Notes under the pieces: generated by a model
The model's database searches: none
Seen by the model: the letters and a program-made list of their open reading frames with translations, nothing else
Told to the model about the DNA's origin: nothing
NCBI GenBank assembly: GCA_026692885.1
Contig: JAPLNJ010001012.1
Span: 1-11,652, forward strand
DNA length: 11,652 bases
Origin: Planctomycetota bacterium
GTDB taxonomy: Bacteria; Planctomycetota; Planctomycetia; Pirellulales; Pirellulaceae
Reading direction: 5' to 3'
Translations under genes and position numbers: made by a program
Shown here: positions 1 through 6,347 of the stretch, in pieces
How the letters are laid out: the number at the start of each line of letters is the position of its first letter
Position numbering within the stretch: position 1 is the stretch's first letter

Positions 1-72
1 TCCGGCGGCGGGCAGCCGACGAGTCGGGAGAACTCGGTGAGGCGCCGCGGTGTTAGGAGTTGGCGGGACTGC

Positions 73-165
73 TCTCACCGACTTACGTCGGGAGCTTCTC
101 CGACGGGACCAGCTAGCAGTGCGTTGCCAGCACTGACAGTAGTTCGCAACGTTATGATCAAGGCC
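73..165 (+). repeat. Dispersed 48-base repeat plus conserved tail, copy 1
   Basis: Bases 73-120 match the reverse complement of 3045-3092 at 47 of 48 positions (only base 101 differs). After a spacer that differs in length, bases 143-165 match the reverse complement of 3014-3036 at 19 of 23. The core holds a small inverted repeat (CCGAC-ttac-GTCGG) followed by GAG-ctt-CTC. Each copy points towards a gene start: the Gfo/Idh gene at 209 here, and the remnant RND gene at 2994 for the other copy. The tail contains TATGAT at 153-158, which resembles a -10 box, but I see no convincing -35. It could be a dispersed intergenic repeat or a shared leader element. Confidence 0.8.
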
Positions 166-208
166 TGCGGGAGCGGAATCGTAACCTCTCAATCCAGGAG
201 CTCAGAAC

Positions 209-1483
209 ATGCATCGCTCTGTGAATCGCCGCCGTTTTCTGCAACAGGTCGTCGTCTCCGCGGGAGCGCTCGCCGCGCCCTCGATCATCACCGCCTCGGC
301 TTTCGGTGGTGAGGCCGCAGTCGCTCCGAGCAACAAGATCACCCTCGGTTGTATCGGCGTGGGCGGCATGGGCACTGGCAACATGAAGGTCTTTCTCGGC
401 CTACCCGCCTGCCGCGTGGTGGCGGTGTGCGACACCTACGAAAGCCGGCGGCAGAAGGCCAAAGAACTCGTGGATGCGCAGTACGGAGACCAAGGCTGCG
501 CGACCTATGCCGACTATCGTGAACTGCTCGCCCGCAATGACCTGGACGCCGTGATGATCGCCCCGCAGGATCATTGGCACGCCTTAATCGCGACGGCCGC
601 GGCGAAGGCGGGCAAGGACATGTACTGCGAGAAACCTTTGGGGATCTCGATCGAACAAGGGCGGGCCATTCGGGACGCCGTGCGTGGCGCTAAACGCGTC
701 TTCCAGACGGGCACTTGGCAGCGGTCGCAAGGCAAGTTCCTGCAGGCCTGTCAGCTGGCTCGCAACGGTTACGTCGGCAAGCTGCACACGGTCCAGGTGG
801 CTGCCGACGGTCCGCAGTACCGCCCCAGCTACCACGGCACGCTGGACCCGCAGCCCGTCCCGCCCGGCTTCGACTGGAATACATGGCGCGGGCCGGCTCC
901 GAACCAACCTTACAATCCCGGCCGCGTCGCTTGGCCGGACTGGTACTTGATCGGGGACTATTGCGCCGGATTCATCACCAACTGGGGCTGCCCGCAGGTC
1001 GGCAGCGAGGCCTGCGAGGTGGCCTGCCAGGCCACCTACCGCAAGGAAGGTTTCACCGACAACGTCGACGCCTGGAATGCGACCTTCCACTACGCGTCCG
1101 GGCTGAAGCTGCTGTTCACAGACAGCCTGCAGCAGAAGTCGGGATGTCGGTTTATCGGCGACGAAGGCTGGGTCCACGTGGACCGTGCGGGGATCTGGGC
1201 CGAACCGGAGTCCCTGCTCAAGGTGAAGCTCAAACCCAACGATCTCCGCCTGACCGACGCCACGCATCATCAAGACAACTTCCTGGACTGTGTGCGCAGC
1301 CGCCTGGATCCGGTCTCCGACGTGGATGCCGCGCACCAGGCCTCTTCGCTGGGTTTGCTGGCCGACATCGCTGGACGTTTGGGTCAGAAGTTGAAATGGG
1401 ACCCCCAAGCCGAGCGTTTCAGCGGCCACGCAGAAGCCAACCAGATGCTGAGACGTCCCCTGCACAACGGCTGGCAGCTCTAG
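209..1483 (+). CDS. Tat-exported Gfo/Idh/MocA family oxidoreductase
   Basis: The product is 424 residues and belongs to the Gfo/Idh/MocA family of NAD(P)-dependent sugar or cyclitol oxidoreductases. Substrate cannot be read from sequence. A twin-arginine signal (RRRFLQ, residues 7-12) and a hydrophobic stretch to about residue 32 suggest export with cofactor bound, as is common for planctomycete members. The Rossmann nucleotide-binding motif GCIGVGGMG is at 48-56 and the hallmark EKP at 141-143. The C-terminal half has the usual alpha/beta fold features (FIGDEGWVHV, 315-324). The start is supported by AGGAG at 196-200, eight bases before ATG. Oddity: where relatives have a stretch of the NWG-x-H-H-x-x-D-x-x-x-W-G kind carrying the catalytic His and Asp, this protein runs NWGCPQVGSE (258-267) with neither residue. 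That looks like an in-frame loss of about ten residues. The protein may be inactive as a dehydrogenase or may have another role. Confidence 0.9.
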   Translation: MHRSVNRRRFLQQVVVSAGALAAPSIITASAFGGEAAVAPSNKITLGCIGVGGMGTGNMKVFLGLPACRVVAVCDTYESRRQKAKELVDAQYGDQGCATYADYRELLARNDLDAVMIAPQDHWHALIATAAAKAGKDMYCEKPLGISIEQGRAIRDAVRGAKRVFQTGTWQRSQGKFLQACQLARNGYVGKLHTVQVAADGPQYRPSYHGTLDPQPVPPGFDWNTWRGPAPNQPYNPGRVAWPDWYLIGDYCAGFITNWGCPQVGSEACEVACQATYRKEGFTDNVDAWNATFHYASGLKLLFTDSLQQKSGCRFIGDEGWVHVDRAGIWAEPESLLKVKLKPNDLRLTDATHHQDNFLDCVRSRLDPVSDVDAAHQASSLGLLADIAGRLGQKLKWDPQAERFSGHAEANQMLRRPLHNGWQL

Positions 1484-1501
1484 CGACGCCAGCGAGTCTG
1501 G

Positions 1502-1637
1502 GTAGGGCGGGCCAAGGGAACGCCACATCTTGCTGGCCCGTCGCACGCCGTCCCCGCAATGCTTCACTGCGCGACGACGCAACCATGTTCAGCACAGCGA
1601 CTGCGGCCCACCAGGAACACGGCTTGTTCCACCCTAC
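1502..1637. repeat. Candidate MITE-like element with imperfect terminal inverted repeats
   Basis: Bases 1502-1516 (GTAGGGCGGGCCAAG) and the reverse complement of 1623-1637 (GTAGGGTGGAACAAG) agree at 12 of 15 positions, giving a 136-base unit with inverted ends. No reading frame inside looks coding. It ends 12 bases beyond the 3' end of the selenocysteine tRNA, so it could be a small non-autonomous element beside the tRNA, or it could act in ending tRNA transcription. No target-site duplication was established and there is no second copy in the window. Confidence 0.4.
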
Positions 1638-1649
1638 ACAGCTGTAAAA

Positions 1650-1749
1650 TGGCGGAAGTGCATGGGAATCGAACCCACCAGCCGTCTGCTTGACAGACGG
1701 CCCAGCGGTTTTGAAGACCGTGCCGGGCACCAGCCCTGGACGCACTTCC
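1650..1749 (-). tRNA. selC: Selenocysteine tRNA (anticodon UCA), CCA encoded
   Basis: On the minus strand this 100-base gene has the features of bacterial tRNA-Sec. The acceptor stem is 8 bp (GGAAGTGC at 1749-1742 with GCACTTCC at 1661-1654), followed by discriminator G and an encoded CCA. The D arm has a long stem and a four-base loop (GGGC-TGGT-GCCC). The anticodon loop CTTCAAA gives UCA, which reads UGA. A long variable arm has an 8-bp stem (GCCGTCTG-tcaag-CAGACGGC), and the T loop is TTCGATT. The acceptor start GGAAG and the loop CTTCAAA are as in E. coli selC. The product is charged with serine by SerRS, converted to Sec-tRNA by SelA, and delivered to UGA codons by SelB at SECIS hairpins. 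No selA, selB, selD or selenoprotein is visible here, so they must lie elsewhere if the pathway works. Confidence 0.96.
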
Positions 1750-1764
1750 GCAGCCTCACCGCTC

Positions 1765-1793
1765 AATATACCGGTCGCCGGATGCTGTGGCAA
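1765..1793 (-). promoter_or_regulatory. Sigma70-type promoter of the selenocysteine tRNA
   Basis: On the minus strand TTGCCA (1793-1788) and TATATT (1770-1765) are separated by exactly 17 bases. Each hexamer matches consensus at 5 of 6 positions. The -10 box ends 15 bases before the first base of the mature tRNA, so transcription would begin about eight bases upstream of it and leave a short leader for RNase P. The tRNA therefore looks like its own transcription unit. Confidence 0.75.
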
Positions 1794-1806
1794 CTCGTAA
1801 GGCTCA

Positions 1807-1911
1807 GTCGCCGCCGTGGCATTTCCAGAGTTCTTCCAGCGCGAATTCCAACAACGGCAGACGCCCTGGTTCCTCGCGAGCGTCGTGCAGCAGGCGGTCC
1901 ACCACCCTCAT
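1807..1911 (-). pseudogene. Fragment of a STAND-type NTPase (nSTAND1-like)
   Basis: One minus-strand frame reads ...VDRLLHDAREEPGRLPLL... and continues EFALEELWKCHGGD before a UGA at 1804-1806. The pattern 'EPG-x-LPLLEFAL-x-x-LW' is characteristic of the conserved block late in the NTPase region of novel STAND proteins, which often precede WD40 repeats in planctomycetes and cyanobacteria. Only about 35 codons remain. There is no Walker motif, no start with a ribosome site and no continuation, so this is debris. The family call rests on remembered motif similarity and the length is short. The scrap ends 11 bases upstream of the tRNA-Sec -35 box. Confidence 0.55.
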
Positions 1912-1936
1912 CTGCCACTGCCACCCACGGGCTCGC

Positions 1937-1962
1937 TTTGCTCCCCCTCACCCGACCCCTAG
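1937..1962. repeat. Degenerate C-rich intergenic repeat
   Basis: The stretch around CCCCCTCACCCGACCCCT resembles CCCCTCACCCCAACCCTC at 6975-6992. Both look like pieces of the C-rich intergenic repeats widely seen in planctomycete and other high-GC genomes. Here no hairpin partner remains. It lies between the STAND scrap and the TolC remnant. Confidence 0.3.
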
Positions 1963-1991
1963 CCAGGCATCCGCCCAATTCTGCGCGGGGC

Positions 1992-2696
1992 TCAATCAGG
2001 CGTACTGGTGACTTCGCTGGGCCAGCCCAGGGCGCGGTGCAGCGCGAATTGGGCGAGGTTGTAGTCCGTCACGACACGCAGGTATTCCCGGCGGGCCTGG
2101 GTCACGGCTTGAATCGATTGCAGCACCTCGATCGGCAGTCCCCGCGCATCCTGGATCCGTTCCCGGTTGTGCTGATAGGATTCCAGGGCCAGTCGGATAC
2201 CCTCTTCGGCGATCTGCAGTTGCCGGTGCCGCGACTGAACCTGCGCGTGCGACTCGACGACTTCGCGGGCGATACGGTCCAGCACGCCCACTTGCCGCAA
2301 CTCGGCCTGATGGACGCGGGAACAGGCCTGCCAGCGCGCTGCCTGTTCGCCAGCGCCCAGGTTTCGCAGTTCCCAAAACGCAGCAACGTCTGCATCCAAC
2401 CGCGCGCCGGAGTTCTCGAACCGGCCGCCCAGTCCACCGGCAAACTCGCCGTAACTGACGCCCAACAGCACGCTGGGGATCAAGGGCGCATAACGTTCCC
2501 GCTGCAATCGCTGCACGGCCTCCGCCACCAGCGACCGGCTCTCGGCGGCTTCCGGACGTGACGCCAGCCCCTGCGCCACCTGGTCACGGACCTCCGCTTC
2601 AGGCGGGTGCAAATGCAGCGGAACCACCGCCGGTTCCTGGGGGCGGAAGCCGGTTGTCGGGTCGCTGCGCAGCAATTCGGCCAATCGCGCTGAGGC
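1992..2696 (-). pseudogene. C-terminal half of a TolC-type outer-membrane efflux channel
   Basis: About 230 codons remain of an outer-membrane factor, the TolC/OprM-like channel of tripartite pumps. Recognisable parts are [12 protein letters not shown], an Ala/Arg/Glu-rich helical repeat (RSLVAEAVQRLQRERYAPLIPS), and a closing block with coiled-coil helices ending in YNLAQFALHRALGWP. Full family members are about 450-500 residues, so the signal peptide and first half are gone. The frame is open back to a TTG at 2682-2684, but no ribosome-binding site is seen there and the homology-like sequence continues upstream of it (SARLAELLR), so that is not a real start. Directly upstream is the severed N-terminus of an RND pump in a different frame. 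This is a deletion scar and a functional channel is not expected. Confidence 0.75.
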
Positions 2697-2697
2697 G

Positions 2698-2994
2698 ACC
2701 GCTGATATACAGGAAGTGGTACTCGTAGTAGTTCGTCAGCAGCCCTTCCATCTGCGCCGGGTCCATGCCGCCGTACGGCTGGGAGACATAGATGACGGGC
2801 AGGTTCAGGGCGGGGAAGATGTCCACGGGCATCCGTTTGAGAGGCAGTTCAATGCCGAGCTTCTGCAAGGCGGCATCGAAGCCCTTCGGGCGGACCGCCA
2901 CCGCGCAGGTCAAGACCAGGGCCAGCACGGCCACCAGCACGGTTATCGGCCGGCGCATGGCGAAGACGATCGGGTGAGTCTTTCTGCTGGGCAT
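2698..2994 (-). pseudogene. N-terminal fragment of an RND efflux pump
   Basis: From ATG at 2994 the frame encodes 99 residues typical of the start of a heavy RND inner-membrane transporter. These include a hydrophobic first membrane segment ([20 protein letters not shown]), then [26 protein letters not shown] and [11 protein letters not shown]. Family members exceed 1000 residues, so about 90 percent is missing, including all proton-relay membrane segments. After ISG the frame runs into TolC sequence read out of frame. A GTG at 3030 would add 12 residues, but the RND-like sequence begins after the ATG. A copy of the dispersed repeat lies immediately upstream, and its conserved tail ends 19 bases before the ATG. 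If expressed, the product would be one membrane segment with a stub. Confidence 0.8.
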
Positions 2995-3013
2995 GCTTGC
3001 GCTGGCAGGATTC

Positions 3014-3092
3014 GGCGTTGATCGTAACACTGCGAAATGCCGTTACTGCTAGCTGGTCCCGTCCGAGAAGCTCCCGACGTAAGTCGGTGAGA
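3014..3092 (-). repeat. Dispersed 48-base repeat plus conserved tail, copy 2 (inverted)
   Basis: This is the inverted partner of the copy at 73-165. The core 3045-3092 matches at 47 of 48 bases and the tail 3014-3036 at 19 of 23. Here the spacer between core and tail is only eight bases, against 22 in copy 1. It sits between the end of the FAD oxidoreductase gene and the RND remnant, 40 bases past the FAD gene stop codon, and is oriented towards the RND start. Confidence 0.8.
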
Positions 3093-3131
3093 CTTGACGG
3101 GCACAGACGGAACACCCCACTCCCGCCCCCT

Positions 3132-6100
3132 TCACCGCCTGTTCCGACTGTCCAGCATCCGCGTTGCGTAGCGGGCGAAGTGGCCGTGTAGGTCGCGGGC
3201 GTACTGCTTGAGCACGGCCTCGGCCGCGCCGTTTCGGTCGCCGCAACGGTAGAGCACCGAGGCGATCGTCAGCTCCTTCATGGCCCGGTTCAGATTGGCA
3301 TGATTCGCCGCACCCTCGGCGTCGGTGGTCAGGAGGCGATCGGCGGCACGGACTGACTCGCCGCCGCCCGCCGAGGGCCGCCTGACGATGGGCTGCACGG
3401 TGGCATGGCCGGTGAAGCCGGGCCGGCTGAGCAGCTGCGCCAGCGGCTCGGCCGCGGCCGGGCAGTTGTAGTCCCACAGCGCCAGGGCGAGGGCCTTGTA
3501 GTGAGACAGTTCGCTGTCGGGTTCCAGTTGGCCTAGTTTCCGCAGCAAGGACGCCACCGCCTCCGGTGCGTGGCTGAAGCCCAGCGCGATCACCAGCCGA
3601 TCGAGATCGCTGAACAGGTTGCCCGTCTTGCGTTGCGACGTCAGAGCCATGCCCTGGTCCCAACCGTCGTGCGCATCCACCGCGACAGTCAGCGCCGGGA
3701 CGCCCGTCGCGTCGCCGAGGATGCCCAGCACTCTCGCATAAAGGAGTTGCTCCGTGCCGGTGGGCACTTCGCAATACCGTTTCTGCAACCGAGGAATCGC
3801 CTTCGGCCCATGCGCCAGGACAACGGCCAACGCGCTGAGTCGCTCGCCGTCGTCCGCCGTGTTGAGCTTCTCGACGGCGAGGCAGACTTCCTCGATGCTC
3901 AGCGGGAACGAGTCCTTGTCCGTCGCGATCCGCTCGTCCAAGACGCCCTCGCGGATCAGCTGCTGCTGTACGGCCTTGAGATCGATGCGGCGCGTATGCC
4001 CGCCCCGCTTGACGGCTGCGGCGGCAGCCACGCCCGCGGCATAACCTTGATTCTGCAAATCGGGCTGCATCCGAATCAGTGTCATTGCGTCGCGCTGAGC
4101 ACTCGCACCCAAACCGACCACGAGCAGGCCGTCCAGTCCTTTTGGCAACAGGCAGCGGTAGGGCAGATCGGCGTGGAAGCAGGGGCCTTTCGCATCGCTG
4201 ACCAGCAACACTCGCGAGTCCGGAAACGCCGCCGCATCGAAATTGCTGTAGTGTTGGCTGATGGTATCGGGAAAGGTCCGACCGCTCAGGAGGTCCTCGA
4301 CGGTCAGCGTGTAATCGCCCACGACTCGGCGCCGTTCGCGCGAGTCGACCAGTTGCCCCACGTCGAACGCCGGCGGCTTGCTCGAACCGGTCCGCTTCCA
4401 AACCATCAGGTGCCACACGTCTAGGACGTCCGTGTCGTCGACTATCGTGTAACACGTATTGACGTAGGACTTCTTCAGCGGGCGCTCGGGGAAACCCGCG
4501 ATCTGGACGTTCAGGCTGCCGCGGTCCGAGACGCTGTATTCCGTCGTCGCTCCGGCCCAAGCGGCGACGTCACAGTTCCCCGTCGCGTCGATCACCGTCG
4601 TCGCGAGCACGGCACCGCGACCCTGAGGCGTCGCCACCACGACTCCGCAGACCTGTCCCGCGTCGCACAGTGCACCGCAGCCGAGCACCCCGAACCAGAT
4701 CTCCGCGCCGCTGCGCGTCAGTTCCCGGCGGAGCCACTCGGCTTTTTCGGCCGCGTTCCAGCCGTTCGGACCCGACTTGACGTATTGATCGACGTACTGG
4801 GTAAAGCCTGTGCGCCGCCCGTACCAGTAGTTGGCAATCAGCCCGACCGTCCCCACTCCGCCCAGTTCGTGCAGGTACTCGATGACCAGCGTCTTAGCGC
4901 CGCTCTTGGCCGCCGCGATGCCGGCCGGCGCGCCGGATGTGCCGCCGCCGACCACCACGACGTCGTAGCGGCCCAGGACGGGCAGGGCTTGGCTGCCGGC
5001 GTGGATCGTGGCGTGCTCCGACCAGCGGCCGCGACCTGCAGCCTCGCCAACGGCGATCGTGATGCCGCCCTGGGCGTCGGTCTCCGGCACCGCCGCGCTG
5101 TCGGGCTGCGAGAGTTCACTAGCCTCGGCTGCAGCCGCTCGTCCGAGCCGCGTGCCCAAGTCCATCAACGCCAGCGGCCGCAGCAGCTTTTCCTGAGCCG
5201 CCTGGCTCAAGTCCGCAGAGGCGCTCAAGACATACAACCGCGCGATCCCCTGTGGCCGAAATGGGCCGAGGTCCACCTGGTCCGCGCCGGGCCACACGTC
5301 CAGGTGCTGCTGGCCCCTGACCGTGTCGCGCGGCACGTGGTACAGGACCTCGGCCGCCAACTCGACTCCCGCCCCATTGGTCAGATCGCGAGCTCGATTT
5401 TCGGCGGCGAAGAACGAGGTCGCACGGTTGTCCGGTAGGTCGATGGCGAGCGTGTACTCGTAGACCGGCAGGCAGTGGTCCGTTTTCTGAGCCACGAAGT
5501 CGATGGTCAGGGGCTGCTTCTCGACCGACAGCTTCTCGCCGGTTCGAGGTTCGCCGCCGATGACCACGCGTTTGAGTGTCTGTGGGCCCGGCACAAACGG
5601 GCGGAATGCCGCCGCAGCCAATCGAGCGACCGCCGCCTGGCTCGTGGCATCGACGATCACCTTCGCTCGGACCGCCTGCCGTCCGCTGCGGTTCGCCATG
5701 ACGACGCCAGCCGGGTGCCCTTCACGGTCACGCAGCACATCGGTGACATAACAGCCGGTCAGGTACGAGACGCCGGCCTCCAGCAGGGCTCGGTCCGATT
5801 CCGCCTTGACCGTAAACGGCGTCGCGATGCGGGCCTTACCGAAGTAGGCTACGGCCAGCCGCGACTGCGGTCGCTCGTCCTGTTCCAACCACAGCCGCAG
5901 CGTCGCGCAAAGATCCGTGCCCAGGTACGGCCGAGGCGCCAGCAGAAAGACGCGTGCGCCTTGCTTGGCCGCTTCGCAGGCCGCCGCGACCGCTCCGCTG
6001 GACCCGCCCACGACCACCACGTCGACGTCGTAGATTACTGGGATTTCCTGCGGCGATTCCCGAATGTGTTCGGCGTTCAGGGGAAACGCGGCTACCAGAC

Positions 6101-6146
6101 TCCAGATCGGCAAGCAGAACGCCCAGAATGCGATTCGAATTCTCAT
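3132..6146 (-). CDS. Exported FAD-dependent oxidoreductase with two tandem FAD modules
   Basis: The product is 1004 residues. ATG at 6146 follows GGAGGGA by seven bases and is succeeded by a Sec-type signal peptide (residues 1-25, likely cleaved after LNA), so it should act outside the cytoplasm. Module 1 (about 41-345) opens with DVVVVGGSSGA and ends with a C-terminal FAD-type block at 301-342. Module 2 (about 393-715) opens with YDVVVVGGGTSGA (394-406), has VIDATGNCD (518-526), and ends GLLVVGLGASAQRDAM (673-688). The layout matches the FAD_oxidored family seen in planctomycetes, but such proteins usually carry one module. Module 1 is shorter and its second dinucleotide motif is weaker (VDATSQ), so it may be structural. 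Residues ~755-1000 are helical with repeated Ala/Leu patterns resembling HEAT-like repeats. Substrate is unknown. It is divergent from the cupin gene. Confidence 0.9.
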   Translation of the reverse strand: MRIRIAFWAFCLPIWSLVAAFPLNAEHIRESPQEIPVIYDVDVVVVGGSSGAVAAACEAAKQGARVFLLAPRPYLGTDLCATLRLWLEQDERPQSRLAVAYFGKARIATPFTVKAESDRALLEAGVSYLTGCYVTDVLRDREGHPAGVVMANRSGRQAVRAKVIVDATSQAAVARLAAAAFRPFVPGPQTLKRVVIGGEPRTGEKLSVEKQPLTIDFVAQKTDHCLPVYEYTLAIDLPDNRATSFFAAENRARDLTNGAGVELAAEVLYHVPRDTVRGQQHLDVWPGADQVDLGPFRPQGIARLYVLSASADLSQAAQEKLLRPLALMDLGTRLGRAAAAEASELSQPDSAAVPETDAQGGITIAVGEAAGRGRWSEHATIHAGSQALPVLGRYDVVVVGGGTSGAPAGIAAAKSGAKTLVIEYLHELGGVGTVGLIANYWYGRRTGFTQYVDQYVKSGPNGWNAAEKAEWLRRELTRSGAEIWFGVLGCGALCDAGQVCGVVVATPQGRGAVLATTVIDATGNCDVAAWAGATTEYSVSDRGSLNVQIAGFPERPLKKSYVNTCYTIVDDTDVLDVWHLMVWKRTGSSKPPAFDVGQLVDSRERRRVVGDYTLTVEDLLSGRTFPDTISQHYSNFDAAAFPDSRVLLVSDAKGPCFHADLPYRCLLPKGLDGLLVVGLGASAQRDAMTLIRMQPDLQNQGYAAGVAAAAAVKRGGHTRRIDLKAVQQQLIREGVLDERIATDKDSFPLSIEEVCLAVEKLNTADDGERLSALAVVLAHGPKAIPRLQKRYCEVPTGTEQLLYARVLGILGDATGVPALTVAVDAHDGWDQGMALTSQRKTGNLFSDLDRLVIALGFSHAPEAVASLLRKLGQLEPDSELSHYKALALALWDYNCPAAAEPLAQLLSRPGFTGHATVQPIVRRPSAGGGESVRAADRLLTTDAEGAANHANLNRAMKELTIASVLYRCGDRNGAAEAVLKQYARDLHGHFARYATRMLDSRNRR

Positions 6147-6347
6147 GGTGGTTCCCTCCAGCAGAGCCTGCGGTGTATGATGCCACAAGGGAGTTCCTTG
6201 ATCTTCGCCGCCGTCTTGACGCAAGTCTACCCGGTGTGGGAAATTGCCACGAATCGGGAATCAATTATCTGGATACCGCGCCGATCCCTGGGCGTGAGTG
6301 TTCCTGGTGGTCTCGAATCCCGCCGACCCGTGCCCAAGGAGAGCCGT

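Noticed and set aside
1..56. Possible C-terminus of an upstream plus-strand gene ending at about 56
   Set aside because: One frame reads to a TAG with plausible residues, but fewer than 20 codons are visible and another frame is equally open, so it cannot be supported.
1481..1483. Search for UGA-selenocysteine readthrough in the window's genes
   Set aside because: The Gfo/Idh gene ends in TAG. The TGA stops of the FAD, kinase and ceramidase-like genes are followed by sequence with no protein-like continuation, so no selenoprotein is supported here.
584..1582. Long open frame of 332 codons on the minus strand across the Gfo/Idh gene
   Set aside because: It lies opposite a gene with clear domain motifs, has no ribosome site or recognisable motif, and its Arg/Val/Leu-rich composition is what antisense reading of GC-rich coding DNA produces.
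2682..2684. TTG as a true start of a short TolC-like protein
   Set aside because: No ribosome-binding site is visible and TolC-like sequence (SARL) continues upstream of it, so the frame is truncated and not started there.
3049..4560. 503-codon open frame on the minus strand overlapping the FAD oxidoreductase
   Set aside because: It is a same-strand shadow in another frame, rich in Arg, Gly and Pro with no motif. The FAD frame carries the conserved residues.
6216..6244. TTGACG with a 17-base spacer to GGAAAT as a cupin promoter
   Set aside because: The -10 candidate matches consensus at only 3 of 6 positions, which is too weak to annotate.
5475..6347. N-terminal extension of the cupin frame to a 423-codon protein
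   Set aside because: The upstream part runs antisense through the FAD gene and is Arg-rich. The ribosome site at 6336-6341 and the start of cupin-like sequence fix a start at 6348.
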